This document shows, piece after piece, positions 1 to 9,014 of a DNA stretch of 64,000 nucleotides. Numbering within the stretch: the stretch's first letter is position 1; each line of letters begins with the position of its first letter. The notes beneath the pieces were generated by a model. That model was not told where the DNA came from. It saw nothing but the letters and a program-made list of their open reading frames with translations, and did no database searches. The translations under genes and the position numbers were made by a program. Source of the DNA: Hyphomicrobiales bacterium (GTDB lineage: Bacteria > Pseudomonadota > Alphaproteobacteria > Rhizobiales > Methylopilaceae); contig JALHQA010000001.1 in NCBI GenBank assembly GCA_022842205.1, forward strand, positions 62,001-126,000, written 5' to 3'.

Positions 1-27
1 GATGGGGTCTAACAGGGGGCACATCAC

Positions 28-198
28 ATGCGCGTCGGCAAACCTTCCGCCATCATGTTCATTATTTCCGCCGTGCTGGCGGCGCTCGCCGTGCTGGCGA
101 TGCTGACCACCATTCCGGTGGTCGACGGCAACGAATTCATCTTCATGTTCGCCGCCTGGGCGGTGCTGGCGCTCTCGACCGTTATCCGCGGGATGTAA
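28..198 (+). CDS. small two-helix membrane protein (56 aa)
   Basis: The frame runs from ATG at 28 to TAA at 196-198, with a purine-rich stretch (GGGGG at 15-19) at ribosome-binding distance. The 56-residue product is almost all hydrophobic, with two likely transmembrane helices (about residues 9-28 and 36-53) joined by a short loop holding IPVV and an acidic VDGNEF stretch; the N-terminus is basic. No function is known to me. It resembles the 58-residue protein encoded at 713-889 in length, topology and the IPVV turn, so the two look like paralogues. Gene call is an inference from coding potential and this resemblance. Confidence 0.6.
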   Translation: MRVGKPSAIMFIISAVLAALAVLAMLTTIPVVDGNEFIFMFAAWAVLALSTVIRGM

Positions 199-207
199 CC
201 CGCCCGC

Positions 208-561
208 TCACCATTTGTGGAACACGAAGAACGCGCCGGCGGAGATGAGCGCGAAGCCTATCGCGTGGTTCCATGCAAAGGCCTCCTTCAGGTACAGCAC
301 CGAGAACACCGCGAACACGACGAGGGTAATGACCTCCTGCATCGTCTTGAGCTGGGCGGCCGAGTACACGGAATGGCCGATGCGGTTCGCCGGCACGGCG
401 AAGCAGTATTCAACGAAGGCGATGCCCCAGCTTACCAGCACGACAAGCGCCAGCGGGGCCGCCTTGTACTTCAGGTGCCCATACCAGGCGAATGTCATGA
501 AGACGTTGGAACAGATCAGCAGGACGACCGGAAGGACATAGGGAGAAACCAGACTTGGCAT
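208..561 (-). CDS. DMT-superfamily membrane protein, DUF486 family
   Basis: A 117-residue integral membrane protein with four hydrophobic segments, close to the usual size of the DUF486 family, which is grouped with small drug/metabolite transporters. Family-like features seen are the N-terminal helix, the WGIAFVEYCFAVPANRIG stretch in the second half, an AQLKTMQEV motif and the C-terminal helix ending in FHKW. The substrate is unknown. It is transcribed towards the small gene at 28-198, ending 9 bp from it. Fold assignment is fairly safe; transport activity is inferred from the family only. Confidence 0.8.
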   Translation of the reverse strand: MPSLVSPYVLPVVLLICSNVFMTFAWYGHLKYKAAPLALVVLVSWGIAFVEYCFAVPANRIGHSVYSAAQLKTMQEVITLVVFAVFSVLYLKEAFAWNHAIGFALISAGAFFVFHKW

Positions 562-712
562 GGGTTTTTGCTCGCGCGGATAAATACTTGGGCGGGTAAA
601 CGAACACCCTACTAGCTCTATGGTGGAATCAGGGACCGTATGGTTAACTGAGTGTTACAGAAAGACGGTAAAAGCCGGTTTCTGTATCCTTTCGAGGTAT
701 TTGGGGGAAACG

Positions 713-889
713 ATGATGAACCTTTCTGCACCTACCCAGCCCGTATTCCTGATTGCGCTCGTTGTCGGCGCGCTCGCCATCATCAGCCTGCTCGGCGTTG
801 CGATCCCGGTCGTATCGGCCTATGCGACCTGGCTCCTGATCGCTGCCTTCGTGCTGCTCGTTCTGGGCAACGTCCTGAACAATCTCTGA
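713..889 (+). CDS. small two-helix membrane protein (58 aa), paralogue of the 28-198 product
   Basis: Start taken at the ATG at 713 (a second ATG follows directly at 716) because TTGGGGGA at 701-708 lies at good ribosome-binding distance; the open frame upstream has no such signal. The product has two strongly hydrophobic helices with a short turn containing IPVV, and ends in NNL. It shares length, two-helix layout and the IPVV turn with the product of 28-198. A strong hairpin follows at 898-920. Function unknown; probably an inner-membrane protein. Confidence 0.6.
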   Translation: MMNLSAPTQPVFLIALVVGALAIISLLGVAIPVVSAYATWLLIAAFVLLVLGNVLNNL

Positions 890-897
890 GTAAATAC

Positions 898-920
898 GGG
901 GGCCTCCCCGGGAGGCCCCC
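898..920. terminator. GC-rich hairpin between convergent genes
   Basis: A perfect 11-bp inverted repeat, GGGGGCCTCCC facing GGGAGGCCCCC with a one-base centre, lies 9 bp after the stop of the small gene ending at 889 and 9 bp before the end of the convergent SemiSWEET gene. Position and strength suggest a bidirectional terminator, although there is no long T run on either side. Confidence 0.6.
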
Positions 921-929
921 GCTCCGCTC

Positions 930-1190
930 TCAGCCGAACCTGAGCTTGAGGGCAAGCACGGTTCCCGACAGCACCAGCGTTATCGCATTGGGCAGGATGA
1001 TGGCCGGCCGGCCGAGCAACAGGCCATAGAGCAGCCACAGCAAAACCCCGAACGTGAATGCCGCCTGCGTGGCGAGCGACAGGTCTCTCGCGCTTCTGGC
1101 GCGCAGCATTTTGACAACCTGCGGCAGCCAGCACAGCGTGGTGAACGAGCCGGCGGCAATGCCGACGAGTTCGGCGGTATCGAAGAGCAT
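930..1190 (-). CDS. SemiSWEET family (PQ-loop) transporter
   Basis: The 86-residue product has the size and three-helix bundle pattern of bacterial SemiSWEETs, half-size sugar transporters that act as homodimers in the inner membrane. A PQ-loop signature, WLPQVVKMLRARSARDLS, ends helix 1 (about residues 21-38), and a proline/asparagine pair (ILPNAIT) sits in helix 3, as is typical. The substrate (sucrose or glucose in characterised members) cannot be read from the sequence. Confidence 0.85.
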   Translation of the reverse strand: MLFDTAELVGIAAGSFTTLCWLPQVVKMLRARSARDLSLATQAAFTFGVLLWLLYGLLLGRPAIILPNAITLVLSGTVLALKLRFG

Positions 1191-1238
1191 GAACGTAAAC
1201 CATCCGGGGCGGTGCGCCCCGGATGGCGTAATGACTGA

Positions 1239-2579
1239 TCACAGCAAAGGCAACATGACGGCGAACACCGCCGCGAGCAGCCAGACGGCGGGCGATATCT
1301 CCTCCCACCGTTTGGTCAGCACCTTGACCACGACATAGGTGATGAAGCCGAGGCCGAGGCCGACCGCGATCGAATAGGTCAGCGGCATCGTGACGGCCGT
1401 CACGGCGACGGGCGCCGCTTCCGTCAGGTCGTCCCAATCAACCTCCGCCAAGGCCCGCGACATCACCACCGCGACGAACAGCAGCGCGGCCGCTGTCGCG
1501 TATTGCGGGATCCAGCCCGCGAGCGGCGCGAGAAAGAGCGCCAGCAGAAAGCAGATCGCGGTCACGACCGAAGCCAGCCCGGTGCGGCCGCCGGCGGCGA
1601 CGCCCGCCGCGCTTTCGATGTAGGAGGTTGTGTTCGAGGTACCGAGCAGCGCGCCGATGGTGGTGGCCGACGAGTCGGCGATGAGCGCCTGCCGCAGACG
1701 CGGAAGATTGCCCTCCTTGTCGAGAAGCCCCGCCCTGTGCGCGACGCCGACCAGCGTGCCGGCCGTATCGAAGAAATCGACGAAGAACATCGTCAGCGCG
1801 ACGATAAGGAACGAGCCTTCCAGAACGCGCGAGAAATCGAGCTGCAGCAGGGTCGGCGCAAGCGAAGGCGGCAAGGAGAACAGCCCGCCAAACGATGCGG
1901 CGCCCAGCGGCAGGCCCAGCACCGTGACGGTGAGGATGCCGATGATCGTGGCGCCCGGAACCCTGAGCTGGTTCAGCGCCGCGATGATGGCGAAGCCGAG
2001 CAGCGCGAGCAGCGGCGCGGCGGCCAGCAGCTTGCCGTGCGTGACCAGCGTCGCCGGGCTGTCGACGACAAGCCCTGCCCCCTGCAGCGCAATGATGGCA
2101 AGGAAGAAGCCGATGCCGGCCGACGTGGCGAGCTTCAGGCTTTGCGGGATCGAGTTCACCAGCCATGCGCGGATCGGCAGGATCGAAACGATAAGCGCGA
2201 GAACGCCGGAGATGAGCACAGCGACGAGCGCCTGCTGCCATGTGAACTGGAGTGCACCCACGACATAGAAGGCGAAGAAGGCATTGAGGCCCATGCCCGG
2301 TGCCAGCGCGATCGGATAGCGCGCATAAAGGCCCATGATCAGCGTGGCGATCGCGGCGGCAAGGCAGGTCGCGACGAACACCGCGTCCTTCGGCATGCCG
2401 GCGGCCGCCAGAATGTTCGGGTTGACGAAGATGATGTAGGCCATCGTCAGGAACGTCGTGAGGCCGGCCAGCACCTCGGTCCTGACGCTCGACCCGGCGC
2501 CGGCAATATCGAAATAACGCTCTATGGCGCTCGCGTTCGCAACCGAACCCGACGCCGCTTTCGCAGCAGCCTTTGCCAT
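1239..2579 (-). CDS. NCS2 family purine (guanine/hypoxanthine-type) permease
   Basis: A 446-residue polytopic protein of the AzgA/PbuG branch of nucleobase:cation symporter-2 carriers, which take up adenine, guanine or hypoxanthine with protons. Family landmarks are TEVLAGLTTFLTMAYIIFVN near the N-terminus, APGMGLNAFFAF around residue 93, FVDFFDTAGTLVGVA in the middle and SNTTSYIESAAGVAAGGRTG after it. Length is normal. There is a short Ala/Lys-rich cytosolic N-terminus. The exact purine is not determined by sequence reading. Confidence 0.92.
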   Translation of the reverse strand: MAKAAAKAASGSVANASAIERYFDIAGAGSSVRTEVLAGLTTFLTMAYIIFVNPNILAAAGMPKDAVFVATCLAAAIATLIMGLYARYPIALAPGMGLNAFFAFYVVGALQFTWQQALVAVLISGVLALIVSILPIRAWLVNSIPQSLKLATSAGIGFFLAIIALQGAGLVVDSPATLVTHGKLLAAAPLLALLGFAIIAALNQLRVPGATIIGILTVTVLGLPLGAASFGGLFSLPPSLAPTLLQLDFSRVLEGSFLIVALTMFFVDFFDTAGTLVGVAHRAGLLDKEGNLPRLRQALIADSSATTIGALLGTSNTTSYIESAAGVAAGGRTGLASVVTAICFLLALFLAPLAGWIPQYATAAALLFVAVVMSRALAEVDWDDLTEAAPVAVTAVTMPLTYSIAVGLGLGFITYVVVKVLTKRWEEISPAVWLLAAVFAVMLPLL

Positions 2580-2690
2580 TGGTTTTCGCCCCTGTCTCCG
2601 GCCGCCCCCGGCCGCGCGGCAGCAATCGAAATACGGCCCGGAGAGTCCGTCAATCGGAGATGGCGAAATCCCCTTGCCATAGAGGCGAAA

Positions 2691-5615
2691 TCAGGTCCGC
2701 AGCGCGCCCATGACCACGCGGCGGGCGGAGGATATCGGCGAATGCTCCGCAGCGATGCCGAGCAGGCGTTCGGCCTCATCCGCCGTCATCGACTCGCCGA
2801 AAGCCGCGCCCTGCGCATATTGGCAGCCGAGATGATAGAGCTCGACGGCGTCGGAGTCGGTCTCCGCGCCTTCGGCGATGACATCGAGCCCGAGTTCGCG
2901 GCCGAGCTGGATCATCGAGCGCAGCACCGCGACGCGATGCGTCTTGGACTGCTGGCGCAGGAACGAGCGGTCGATCTTCACGAGATCGAAGTGGAAGCGC
3001 TCCATATAGGCAAGGTTCGCATGGCCCGAGCCGAAATCGTCGAGCGCGAGGCCGACACCGAGTTCGCGCAGCCGGTCGAGCATATAGGCCGCGCGCTCGG
3101 GGTTCTGAACGACGATGCTCTCGGTCAGTTCCAGCTTCAGCGAGCTGCGCTGCAGGATCGTGCGCGACAGCACGGTCTTCATGTCCTGGATCAGGTCCTG
3201 CCGCTCGAACTGCTTCACCGGCAGCGTCACCGTCACGAACAGCGGCGGATCGAGCGGCACCTTGCGCTGCCACAGGGCAAGCTGGCGCGAAGCCCTGTCG
3301 AGCGCGAACAGACTGAAATCGACAATCAGACCCGTATCGTCCGCAATCGACAGGAATTCCTGCGGCGGCCGCCTGGAATAGCGCGGATGCTCCCAGCGCA
3401 GCATCGCCTGAAACCCGACGATCGAGCGGTCTTCGAGACGCACGATGGGCTGGTACAGCACGCGCAGTTCCTCGCGCTCCAGCGCGCGGCGAAGTTCGCC
3501 TTCGACCAAAAGCCGGTCGGTCTTGGCCGTACGCATGGTCGGCTTGAAGACTTCGATATGATCGCCGCCGAGTCTTTTCGCATGGAACATCGCGACCTCG
3601 GCATTGCGCACAAGATCCTCGCTGCTGGTTTCCGTGCGCGGCTCCATCATCGCGAGCCCGAGCGAACCTGTCAGCACAACCTCGCGGCCCGAGAACGTCA
3701 TCGGCGTCGAGATCGTCTTGCGCACGAGATCGGCGAACTGGCTGATGCGCGGGCCTTCCCGCTCGGAAATCAGCAATATGCCAAACTGATCGCCGCCGAT
3801 GCGGGCAAGCATGTCCTGGCTGCGCAGATTGCGGCCAAGGCGGCGCACGAGCGTGAGCAGCAGCGTATCGCCGACCGTCAGCCCGACCTCGTCGTTGACT
3901 TTCTTGAAGCCGTCGATGTTGAGCACGATTACTGTGGGCCGCACCCGGTCGTCCGCGGCGGCAAAGCTCAGCGCCGCCTCGACACGATCGAGGAAAAGCT
4001 GGCGGTTCGGCAGGCCGGTGAGGCTGTCATAGACCGCGTTCTGCAACAGGCGCTCTTCGGCCGCCTTGGTCTCGGTGATGTCGATCAGCGTACCGACACA
4101 ACGCGTGACCTCGCCATGCGCGGCGACCACCGGACGGATGCGCAGCAGCATCCAGTGATAATGGCCATCCTGCGCGCGGAAACGGAACTGTTCCGCAACT
4201 TTGCCGCGGCGTTCGGTGACGATCATGTCGAGCGCGGCGCGGAAACGGTCGCGGTCCGCGGGATGCAGCACATCGAGCCAGCCCGCGGCCGGGCCGTGCA
4301 GATCGCCGCGTTTCAGGCCGAGCAGATGCTCGAACTCGGGCGTGACATGGACGCGGTCCGCCGTCACGTCCCAATCCCACACCATGTCGCCGGAGCCGGT
4401 GATCGCGAGAGCGCGGCGCTCCAGATCGGAACCAAGACCGTGCGCGAGCCCTGCTCCCGCAAACGCATGTTGCATGACGGTGAAGCCGAGCAGCAGAACG
4501 ACAAGCACGAGACCGCCGACCAGCGCCGGCGAAACGACGTCATTGTCCAGCAGTCCCGACACGGTGAGGCCAGCCGCCGCGACCCACGCGACCAGAAGGA
4601 ACCAGCTCGGGATGAGCATGACAGCCCGGTCGAAATTGTGCAGCGCGAGCCAGACCACGACGCCGAAACCGAACACCGCGACCAGTGCCAGCGACATGCG
4701 CGCGATGCCGGCGGCGACGGGCGCATCGACGAGCGCGATGCCGACCAGCGCCATCATGCCGACGAGCCAGATCGTGGCGACATGGCCGAAGCGGACATGC
4801 CATCGGTTCAGATTGAGATAGGCGACGAGAAAGACGATCAGCGTTGCGGCCAGCATGGCCTCGGCGCCCGCGCGGTATACATGGTCCTCGCCCGGCCCGA
4901 GATTGAAGATCTTGTGCCAGAAGCCGAAGTCGATCGCGAGCCAGGCCAGCACCGCCCAGGCCAGCGCACCGGATGCCGGGAACATCGCCGAACCCTTGAC
5001 CACAAACACGATGGTGAGGATGAGCGCCAGCAGGCCCGCGATGCCGAGCACGATACCTTTGTAGAGCGTCAGGTCGTTGACCGAATCCTTGTACGCATCC
5101 GGGTCCCAGAGATGGAGTTGGGGAAGTTTCGCGGACGACAGCTCGGCAACGAATGTGACGGTTGCGCCGGGGTCCAGCGTAACGACGAAGATGTCGGTGT
5201 CCGGCGACTCCTCGCGTTCCGGGCGGAAGCCCTGGCTCGCGGTGACATCGACGACGCGGCGTTCGCCGAGATCGGGCCAGACGACACCCGAACCGACGAG
5301 CCGGTAATGTGGCGCGACCAGGAGCCTGTCGATCTGCGCGTCGGAGGTGTTGGTCAGCGCGAACACCGCCCAGTTGCTGGGGCCGGGTTTGTTGGCGCGC
5401 ACCTCTATGCGGCGGACGATGCCGTCGGCCGACGGAGCGGTCGTGACCTGAACACGGTCGCCCTCCGAGGCAAAGCGCTCGATGATGCGCGTAAGGTCGA
5501 TCGCGCCGCGGTCCAGCGGCACGGCGATGGGTTCCAGCGCCCAAGCACGGCCGCCAGTCAGAATCAGTGCGCAAAGGATGAGAAGGCCGCCCAGGGCGGA
5601 CCTTAATCGACTCAA
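2691..5615 (-). CDS. membrane sensor with PAS, degenerate GGDEF and degenerate EAL domains
   Basis: A 974-residue protein: signal peptide ending near ALA/WAL at residue 26, a periplasmic region of about 150 residues, about seven hydrophobic segments (roughly 185-400), a PAS/PAC domain (about 405-525), a GGDEF domain starting before DSLTGLPNR (~527-537), and a C-terminal EAL domain to about 955. The layout resembles 7TMR-type c-di-GMP sensors. Both signature motifs are altered: GGDQF at 607-611 instead of GGDEF, and QAM at 736-738 where EAL is expected, which removes the metal-binding Glu. Other EAL-domain motifs remain (LRWEHP, DDFGSG, KIDRSF, EGAET). It may be a c-di-GMP-binding effector or have weak activity; this is inference. 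It is the last minus-strand gene before NCS2. Confidence 0.9.
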   Translation of the reverse strand: MSRLRSALGGLLILCALILTGGRAWALEPIAVPLDRGAIDLTRIIERFASEGDRVQVTTAPSADGIVRRIEVRANKPGPSNWAVFALTNTSDAQIDRLLVAPHYRLVGSGVVWPDLGERRVVDVTASQGFRPEREESPDTDIFVVTLDPGATVTFVAELSSAKLPQLHLWDPDAYKDSVNDLTLYKGIVLGIAGLLALILTIVFVVKGSAMFPASGALAWAVLAWLAIDFGFWHKIFNLGPGEDHVYRAGAEAMLAATLIVFLVAYLNLNRWHVRFGHVATIWLVGMMALVGIALVDAPVAAGIARMSLALVAVFGFGVVVWLALHNFDRAVMLIPSWFLLVAWVAAAGLTVSGLLDNDVVSPALVGGLVLVVLLLGFTVMQHAFAGAGLAHGLGSDLERRALAITGSGDMVWDWDVTADRVHVTPEFEHLLGLKRGDLHGPAAGWLDVLHPADRDRFRAALDMIVTERRGKVAEQFRFRAQDGHYHWMLLRIRPVVAAHGEVTRCVGTLIDITETKAAEERLLQNAVYDSLTGLPNRQLFLDRVEAALSFAAADDRVRPTVIVLNIDGFKKVNDEVGLTVGDTLLLTLVRRLGRNLRSQDMLARIGGDQFGILLISEREGPRISQFADLVRKTISTPMTFSGREVVLTGSLGLAMMEPRTETSSEDLVRNAEVAMFHAKRLGGDHIEVFKPTMRTAKTDRLLVEGELRRALEREELRVLYQPIVRLEDRSIVGFQAMLRWEHPRYSRRPPQEFLSIADDTGLIVDFSLFALDRASRQLALWQRKVPLDPPLFVTVTLPVKQFERQDLIQDMKTVLSRTILQRSSLKLELTESIVVQNPERAAYMLDRLRELGVGLALDDFGSGHANLAYMERFHFDLVKIDRSFLRQQSKTHRVAVLRSMIQLGRELGLDVIAEGAETDSDAVELYHLGCQYAQGAAFGESMTADEAERLLGIAAEHSPISSARRVVMGALRT

Positions 5616-5697
5616 AACCCGAACTCCCCCTACAGCACGCGAGGCCGTACTTCCGTAGCCCCCGCCAATGCACCGGGCAAGGCGCGCAGGCGGTTAC

Positions 5698-6282
5698 TCA
5701 GCCCCTCGCATCGCCCCTGAGCAGGGCGAAAAGAAGGTGATCCTGCCATACGCCGTCTATGCAGAGATATTCCCGGGCATAACCCTCCCGGGAAAAGCCG
5801 ACTTTTTCGAGGAGGTGGATCGAGGGGTCGTTGTTGGGGAGACAGGCGGCCTCAAGCCGGCGGAGCCTCAACGCCCCGAAAGCATAAGGAATAATCGCCC
5901 GCATGCCGGCCGTCATGTAGCCGTTGCCGTGATACGGCTCGCCCATCCAATAGCCCACGGTGCCGGTCTGGGCCACGCTGCGCCGGACGTTGGAAATCGT
6001 AATCCCGCCAACGAGTTCCTGACTCTCATTGAGGAACAGAAAGAAACTGTGGGCGGTACCGACCCGCCGCTCCTCGTCATAGCGCCGCAGCCGGCGCCGG
6101 AAAGCCGGACGGGTCAGATCGTCCTCCGGCCATGTCGGCTCCCAAGGCTTCAGGAAGGCCCGGGATCGTGCCCGGAGCGCTGCCCATTCCTCGTAATCAC
6201 CGGCCTGCGGCGGCCGCAGCCAGACCTTCTCCCCCCGCACCACCGGCAGGTGTTCGTCGGAGAAGGAGCGCAGGAAGGACAT
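5698..6282 (-). CDS. rimJ: GNAT acetyltransferase, RimJ/RimL type
   Basis: A 194-residue Gcn5-related N-acetyltransferase like RimJ, which acetylates the N-terminal alanine of ribosomal protein S5. Seen are the N-terminal VWLRPPQAGDYEEWAALRA segment, the acetyl-CoA loop region GYWMGEPYHGNGYMTAG and the C-terminal ACLPNNDPSIHLLEKVGF, where N-x-x-S helps catalysis in the family. It starts 15 bp after the M16 peptidase gene and probably ends this operon. The symbol is by family; the exact target protein is not proven. Confidence 0.85.
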   Translation of the reverse strand: MSFLRSFSDEHLPVVRGEKVWLRPPQAGDYEEWAALRARSRAFLKPWEPTWPEDDLTRPAFRRRLRRYDEERRVGTAHSFFLFLNESQELVGGITISNVRRSVAQTGTVGYWMGEPYHGNGYMTAGMRAIIPYAFGALRLRRLEAACLPNNDPSIHLLEKVGFSREGYAREYLCIDGVWQDHLLFALLRGDARG

Positions 6283-6297
6283 GGCCAGATCCCCGGA

Positions 6298-7572
6298 TCA
6301 GGCCGCGGCGGCGGAGCTGCCAAGCCGCCCGGTGATTCGATCGAGCGGCATCAGACCTTTCACCGGCCCAAGAGCCGCCAGCGCGGGGTCGGCGGAAATG
6401 GCGGCGAGACCGACCCGCCGCACATCTTCCACCGTAATGGCATTGAGGCGCGCCAGAATTTCCTCCGGCGCCACTGCGCGGCCGAGCACGAGAATCTGCC
6501 GCGACAGCCGCTCGGCACGCGAGGCCGGAGATTCGCGCGCGAGTTCCAGCGCCATCCGCATCTGCGCCTTGGCGCGATTGACCTCGGCCTCGGTTGCGGT
6601 GCGCGCGGCATCGGCCATCTCGTCCAGCATAACCGGCATGAGTTCCTTCAGGTCGTCCCCTCCGGTTCCGGCATAGACGCCGAACAGCCCGGTGTCGGAG
6701 AACGCCCAGTGGAATGCCTGGATCGAATATACGAGGCCCCGCTTCTCGCGTACTTCCTGAAACAGTCGGGACGACATGCCGCCGCCGAGCAGGTTCGAGA
6801 ACACCTGCAACGCAAGCGTATCCTTGTCGCCGAGCGCGCGACCTGGAAAAGCCAGCACCAGATGCGCCTGCTCGAGATCACGCACATTGCGCCTTTCTCC
6901 GCCTGTCCATACCGCCGGCTCTGGTTCGGAACCGGCCTCGGCGGACAGACCGCCAAGCACGTCTTCGGCACGCTTGACCACTTCGGCATGATCGACGCCG
7001 CCGGCAACCGTAACGACACCGCGCGGCGCCCGGTAATGCTCGCCGAGAAATGCGGAGATGGCATCTCGGTCGAACGACTTGACGGATTTTGGCGTGCCGA
7101 GAATGGGACGCCCGATGGACTGGCCGCCATACGCCGTCTCGAAGCCGATGTCGTAAACGAGATCGTCGGGATCGTCCTCGGCGGCACCGATTTCCTGAAG
7201 GATGACACCGCGCTCGCGCTTCAGTTCGTCTTCGGGAACCGTCGGATCCGTCAGGATGTCCGAGAGAATATCGAGCCCCAGCGGCACATGCTCCTTCAGC
7301 AGGCGCGCTTCATAGCTCGTCTGCTCGATGGAGGTCGCCGCATTGAGATCACCGCCGACTTCCTCGATCTCTTCGGCAATACGCTGCGCGGTGCGCCGCG
7401 TCGTACCCTTGAACGCCATGTGCTCGAGCAGATGCGCCAGACCGTGCTCGGACTCGCTTTCGCTGCGGGCACCGGCCGCGAACGCCACCGTCACCGCGGC
7501 GGTGCCGATGCCGGGCATCGAATCCGTCGCGACCGTCAGGCCGTTCTTCAGCTTGGTGATCTCGACGCTCAT
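6298..7572 (-). CDS. M16 family zinc peptidase (processing-peptidase-like)
   Basis: A 424-residue pitrilysin-family protein related to mitochondrial processing peptidase beta. The inverted zinc motif HLLEH is intact at residues 47-51 and is followed by MAFKGT, and the remote Glu region lies in the ERGVILQEI stretch. There is no signal peptide, so it is likely cytosolic. Its ATG overlaps the thrC stop by 4 bp (7569-7572), which indicates translational coupling. The thrC-M16 pairing is common in alphaproteobacteria; the substrates are unknown. Confidence 0.9.
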   Translation of the reverse strand: MSVEITKLKNGLTVATDSMPGIGTAAVTVAFAAGARSESESEHGLAHLLEHMAFKGTTRRTAQRIAEEIEEVGGDLNAATSIEQTSYEARLLKEHVPLGLDILSDILTDPTVPEDELKRERGVILQEIGAAEDDPDDLVYDIGFETAYGGQSIGRPILGTPKSVKSFDRDAISAFLGEHYRAPRGVVTVAGGVDHAEVVKRAEDVLGGLSAEAGSEPEPAVWTGGERRNVRDLEQAHLVLAFPGRALGDKDTLALQVFSNLLGGGMSSRLFQEVREKRGLVYSIQAFHWAFSDTGLFGVYAGTGGDDLKELMPVMLDEMADAARTATEAEVNRAKAQMRMALELARESPASRAERLSRQILVLGRAVAPEEILARLNAITVEDVRRVGLAAISADPALAALGPVKGLMPLDRITGRLGSSAAAA

Positions 7573-8984
7573 GCGGCCTCCCGGGCGGCGCGGGCGCGCT
7601 CGGCCACAAAATTCTGAACAGCTGCGAGATCGTTGGCGACGACCGACATGCGCTCCGTACGGTCAAAAATATCCGCGACATGGGCCGGCAATGCGGGATG
7701 CATGCCCGTCGCCGCTTTCACCGCATCCGGGAACTTTGCAGGATGCGCGGTTCCGAGAATGACCTGGGGCACCGACGGATCGCCTCCCATCGCGTCGCCA
7801 ACCGACACCGCCACCGCGGTATGCGGGTCAAGCAGATAGCCGGCTTGCTTGTAATAACGGCGCATCGTCTCCGCCGTCTCGTCCTCGCTGGCACGTCCGG
7901 CATCGAACTCGCCGCGAATGGAGGCCAGCGGCGCGCCCGACAGCGTGAAGGCGCCGGACTGGGCAAGCGAGGCCATATGACGACGGACCGCGGCGGCATC
8001 GCGGCCCTCGGCCTCGAACAGCAGCCGTTCGAAATTCGACGACACTTGGATGTCCATGCTCGGCGAAGAGGTCGGATGGACCCCCTTCACCTCGTAACGG
8101 CCGGTCTCGATGGTGCGCGCCAGGATGTCGTTCTGGTTCGTGGCGACGACGAGGCGCTCGATCGGCAGGCCCATGCGCTTCGCCACCCAACCCGCGAACA
8201 CATCGCCGAAATTGCCTGTCGGCACGACAAAACTGACCGGACGGTACGGCGCGCCGAGCGAGGCCGCGGCGGTGAAGTAGTAGACGATCTGCGCGACGAT
8301 GCGCGCCCAGTTGATCGAGTTGACGGCGGCGAGCCGCTGCCGGTCGCGGAAGGCATGGTCGTTGAACATCGCCTTCACCAGCGCCTGGCAATCGTCGAAA
8401 TTGCCCTCGACGGCGACAGCGTGGACATTCGGCGCATCAACCGTCGTCATCTGGCGGCGCTGAACATCCGACACGCGGCCGTGCGGGAACAGCACGAAGA
8501 CATCGACACGGTCGCAGGAGCGGAACGCCTCGATGGCCGCCCCGCCCGTGTCGCCGGATGTGGCGGCGACGATCGTGGCCCGCTCGTTCCGGCGCGCCAG
8601 CGCCCGGTCCATCAGTCGGGCGAGCAGTTGCATCGCCACGTCCTTGAAGGCGAGCGTCGGCCCATGGAACAGCTCGAGGATGAACTGGTTCGGACCGGTC
8701 TGCACCAGCGGCGCGACCGCCGGATGGCGGAAGCTCGCATACGCGTCTCCGATCATTTCATGCAATTCGCCGCCGCCGAAGGACGGCGCCGCGAACGGCT
8801 TGATGACCGCTTCGGCGATCTCGGCATAGGACTTCCCGGCGAAACCCCGGATGGTTTCGGCGGTCAGCACCGGCCATTCGGACGGCACGTAGAGGCCGCC
8901 GTCGCGGGCAAGACCTGCGAGAAGAACATCGGCAAAGCCGAGCGGTGGCGCTTCGCCCCGCGTCGAGACGTAAGAGAGACTCAA
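7569..8984 (-). CDS. thrC: threonine synthase
   Basis: A 471-residue PLP enzyme converting O-phosphohomoserine to threonine. The family start YVSTRGEAPPLGFADVLLAG is seen, along with the PLP lysine motif GPTLAFKDVAMQ (about residue 113), the phosphate-binding ATSGDTGGAA loop, and VVPTGNFGDVFAGW. Length is normal for the long bacterial type. It is coupled to the downstream M16 gene by a 4-bp overlap and lies 30 bp after the SURF1 gene, at the tail of the oxidase cluster. Confidence 0.95.
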   Translation of the reverse strand: MSLSYVSTRGEAPPLGFADVLLAGLARDGGLYVPSEWPVLTAETIRGFAGKSYAEIAEAVIKPFAAPSFGGGELHEMIGDAYASFRHPAVAPLVQTGPNQFILELFHGPTLAFKDVAMQLLARLMDRALARRNERATIVAATSGDTGGAAIEAFRSCDRVDVFVLFPHGRVSDVQRRQMTTVDAPNVHAVAVEGNFDDCQALVKAMFNDHAFRDRQRLAAVNSINWARIVAQIVYYFTAAASLGAPYRPVSFVVPTGNFGDVFAGWVAKRMGLPIERLVVATNQNDILARTIETGRYEVKGVHPTSSPSMDIQVSSNFERLLFEAEGRDAAAVRRHMASLAQSGAFTLSGAPLASIRGEFDAGRASEDETAETMRRYYKQAGYLLDPHTAVAVSVGDAMGGDPSVPQVILGTAHPAKFPDAVKAATGMHPALPAHVADIFDRTERMSVVANDLAAVQNFVAERARAAREAA

Positions 8985-9014
8985 TTTCGCGTTTCCTGAA
9001 AATCTACCTGCAAA

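Noticed and set aside
1503-5606. A 1367-codon open frame on the plus strand
   Set aside because: It runs antisense across the NCS2 permease and GGDEF/EAL genes. Its product is rich in Arg, Asp, Glu, Gln and His, with no recognisable domain, as expected for the shadow of a high-G+C gene.
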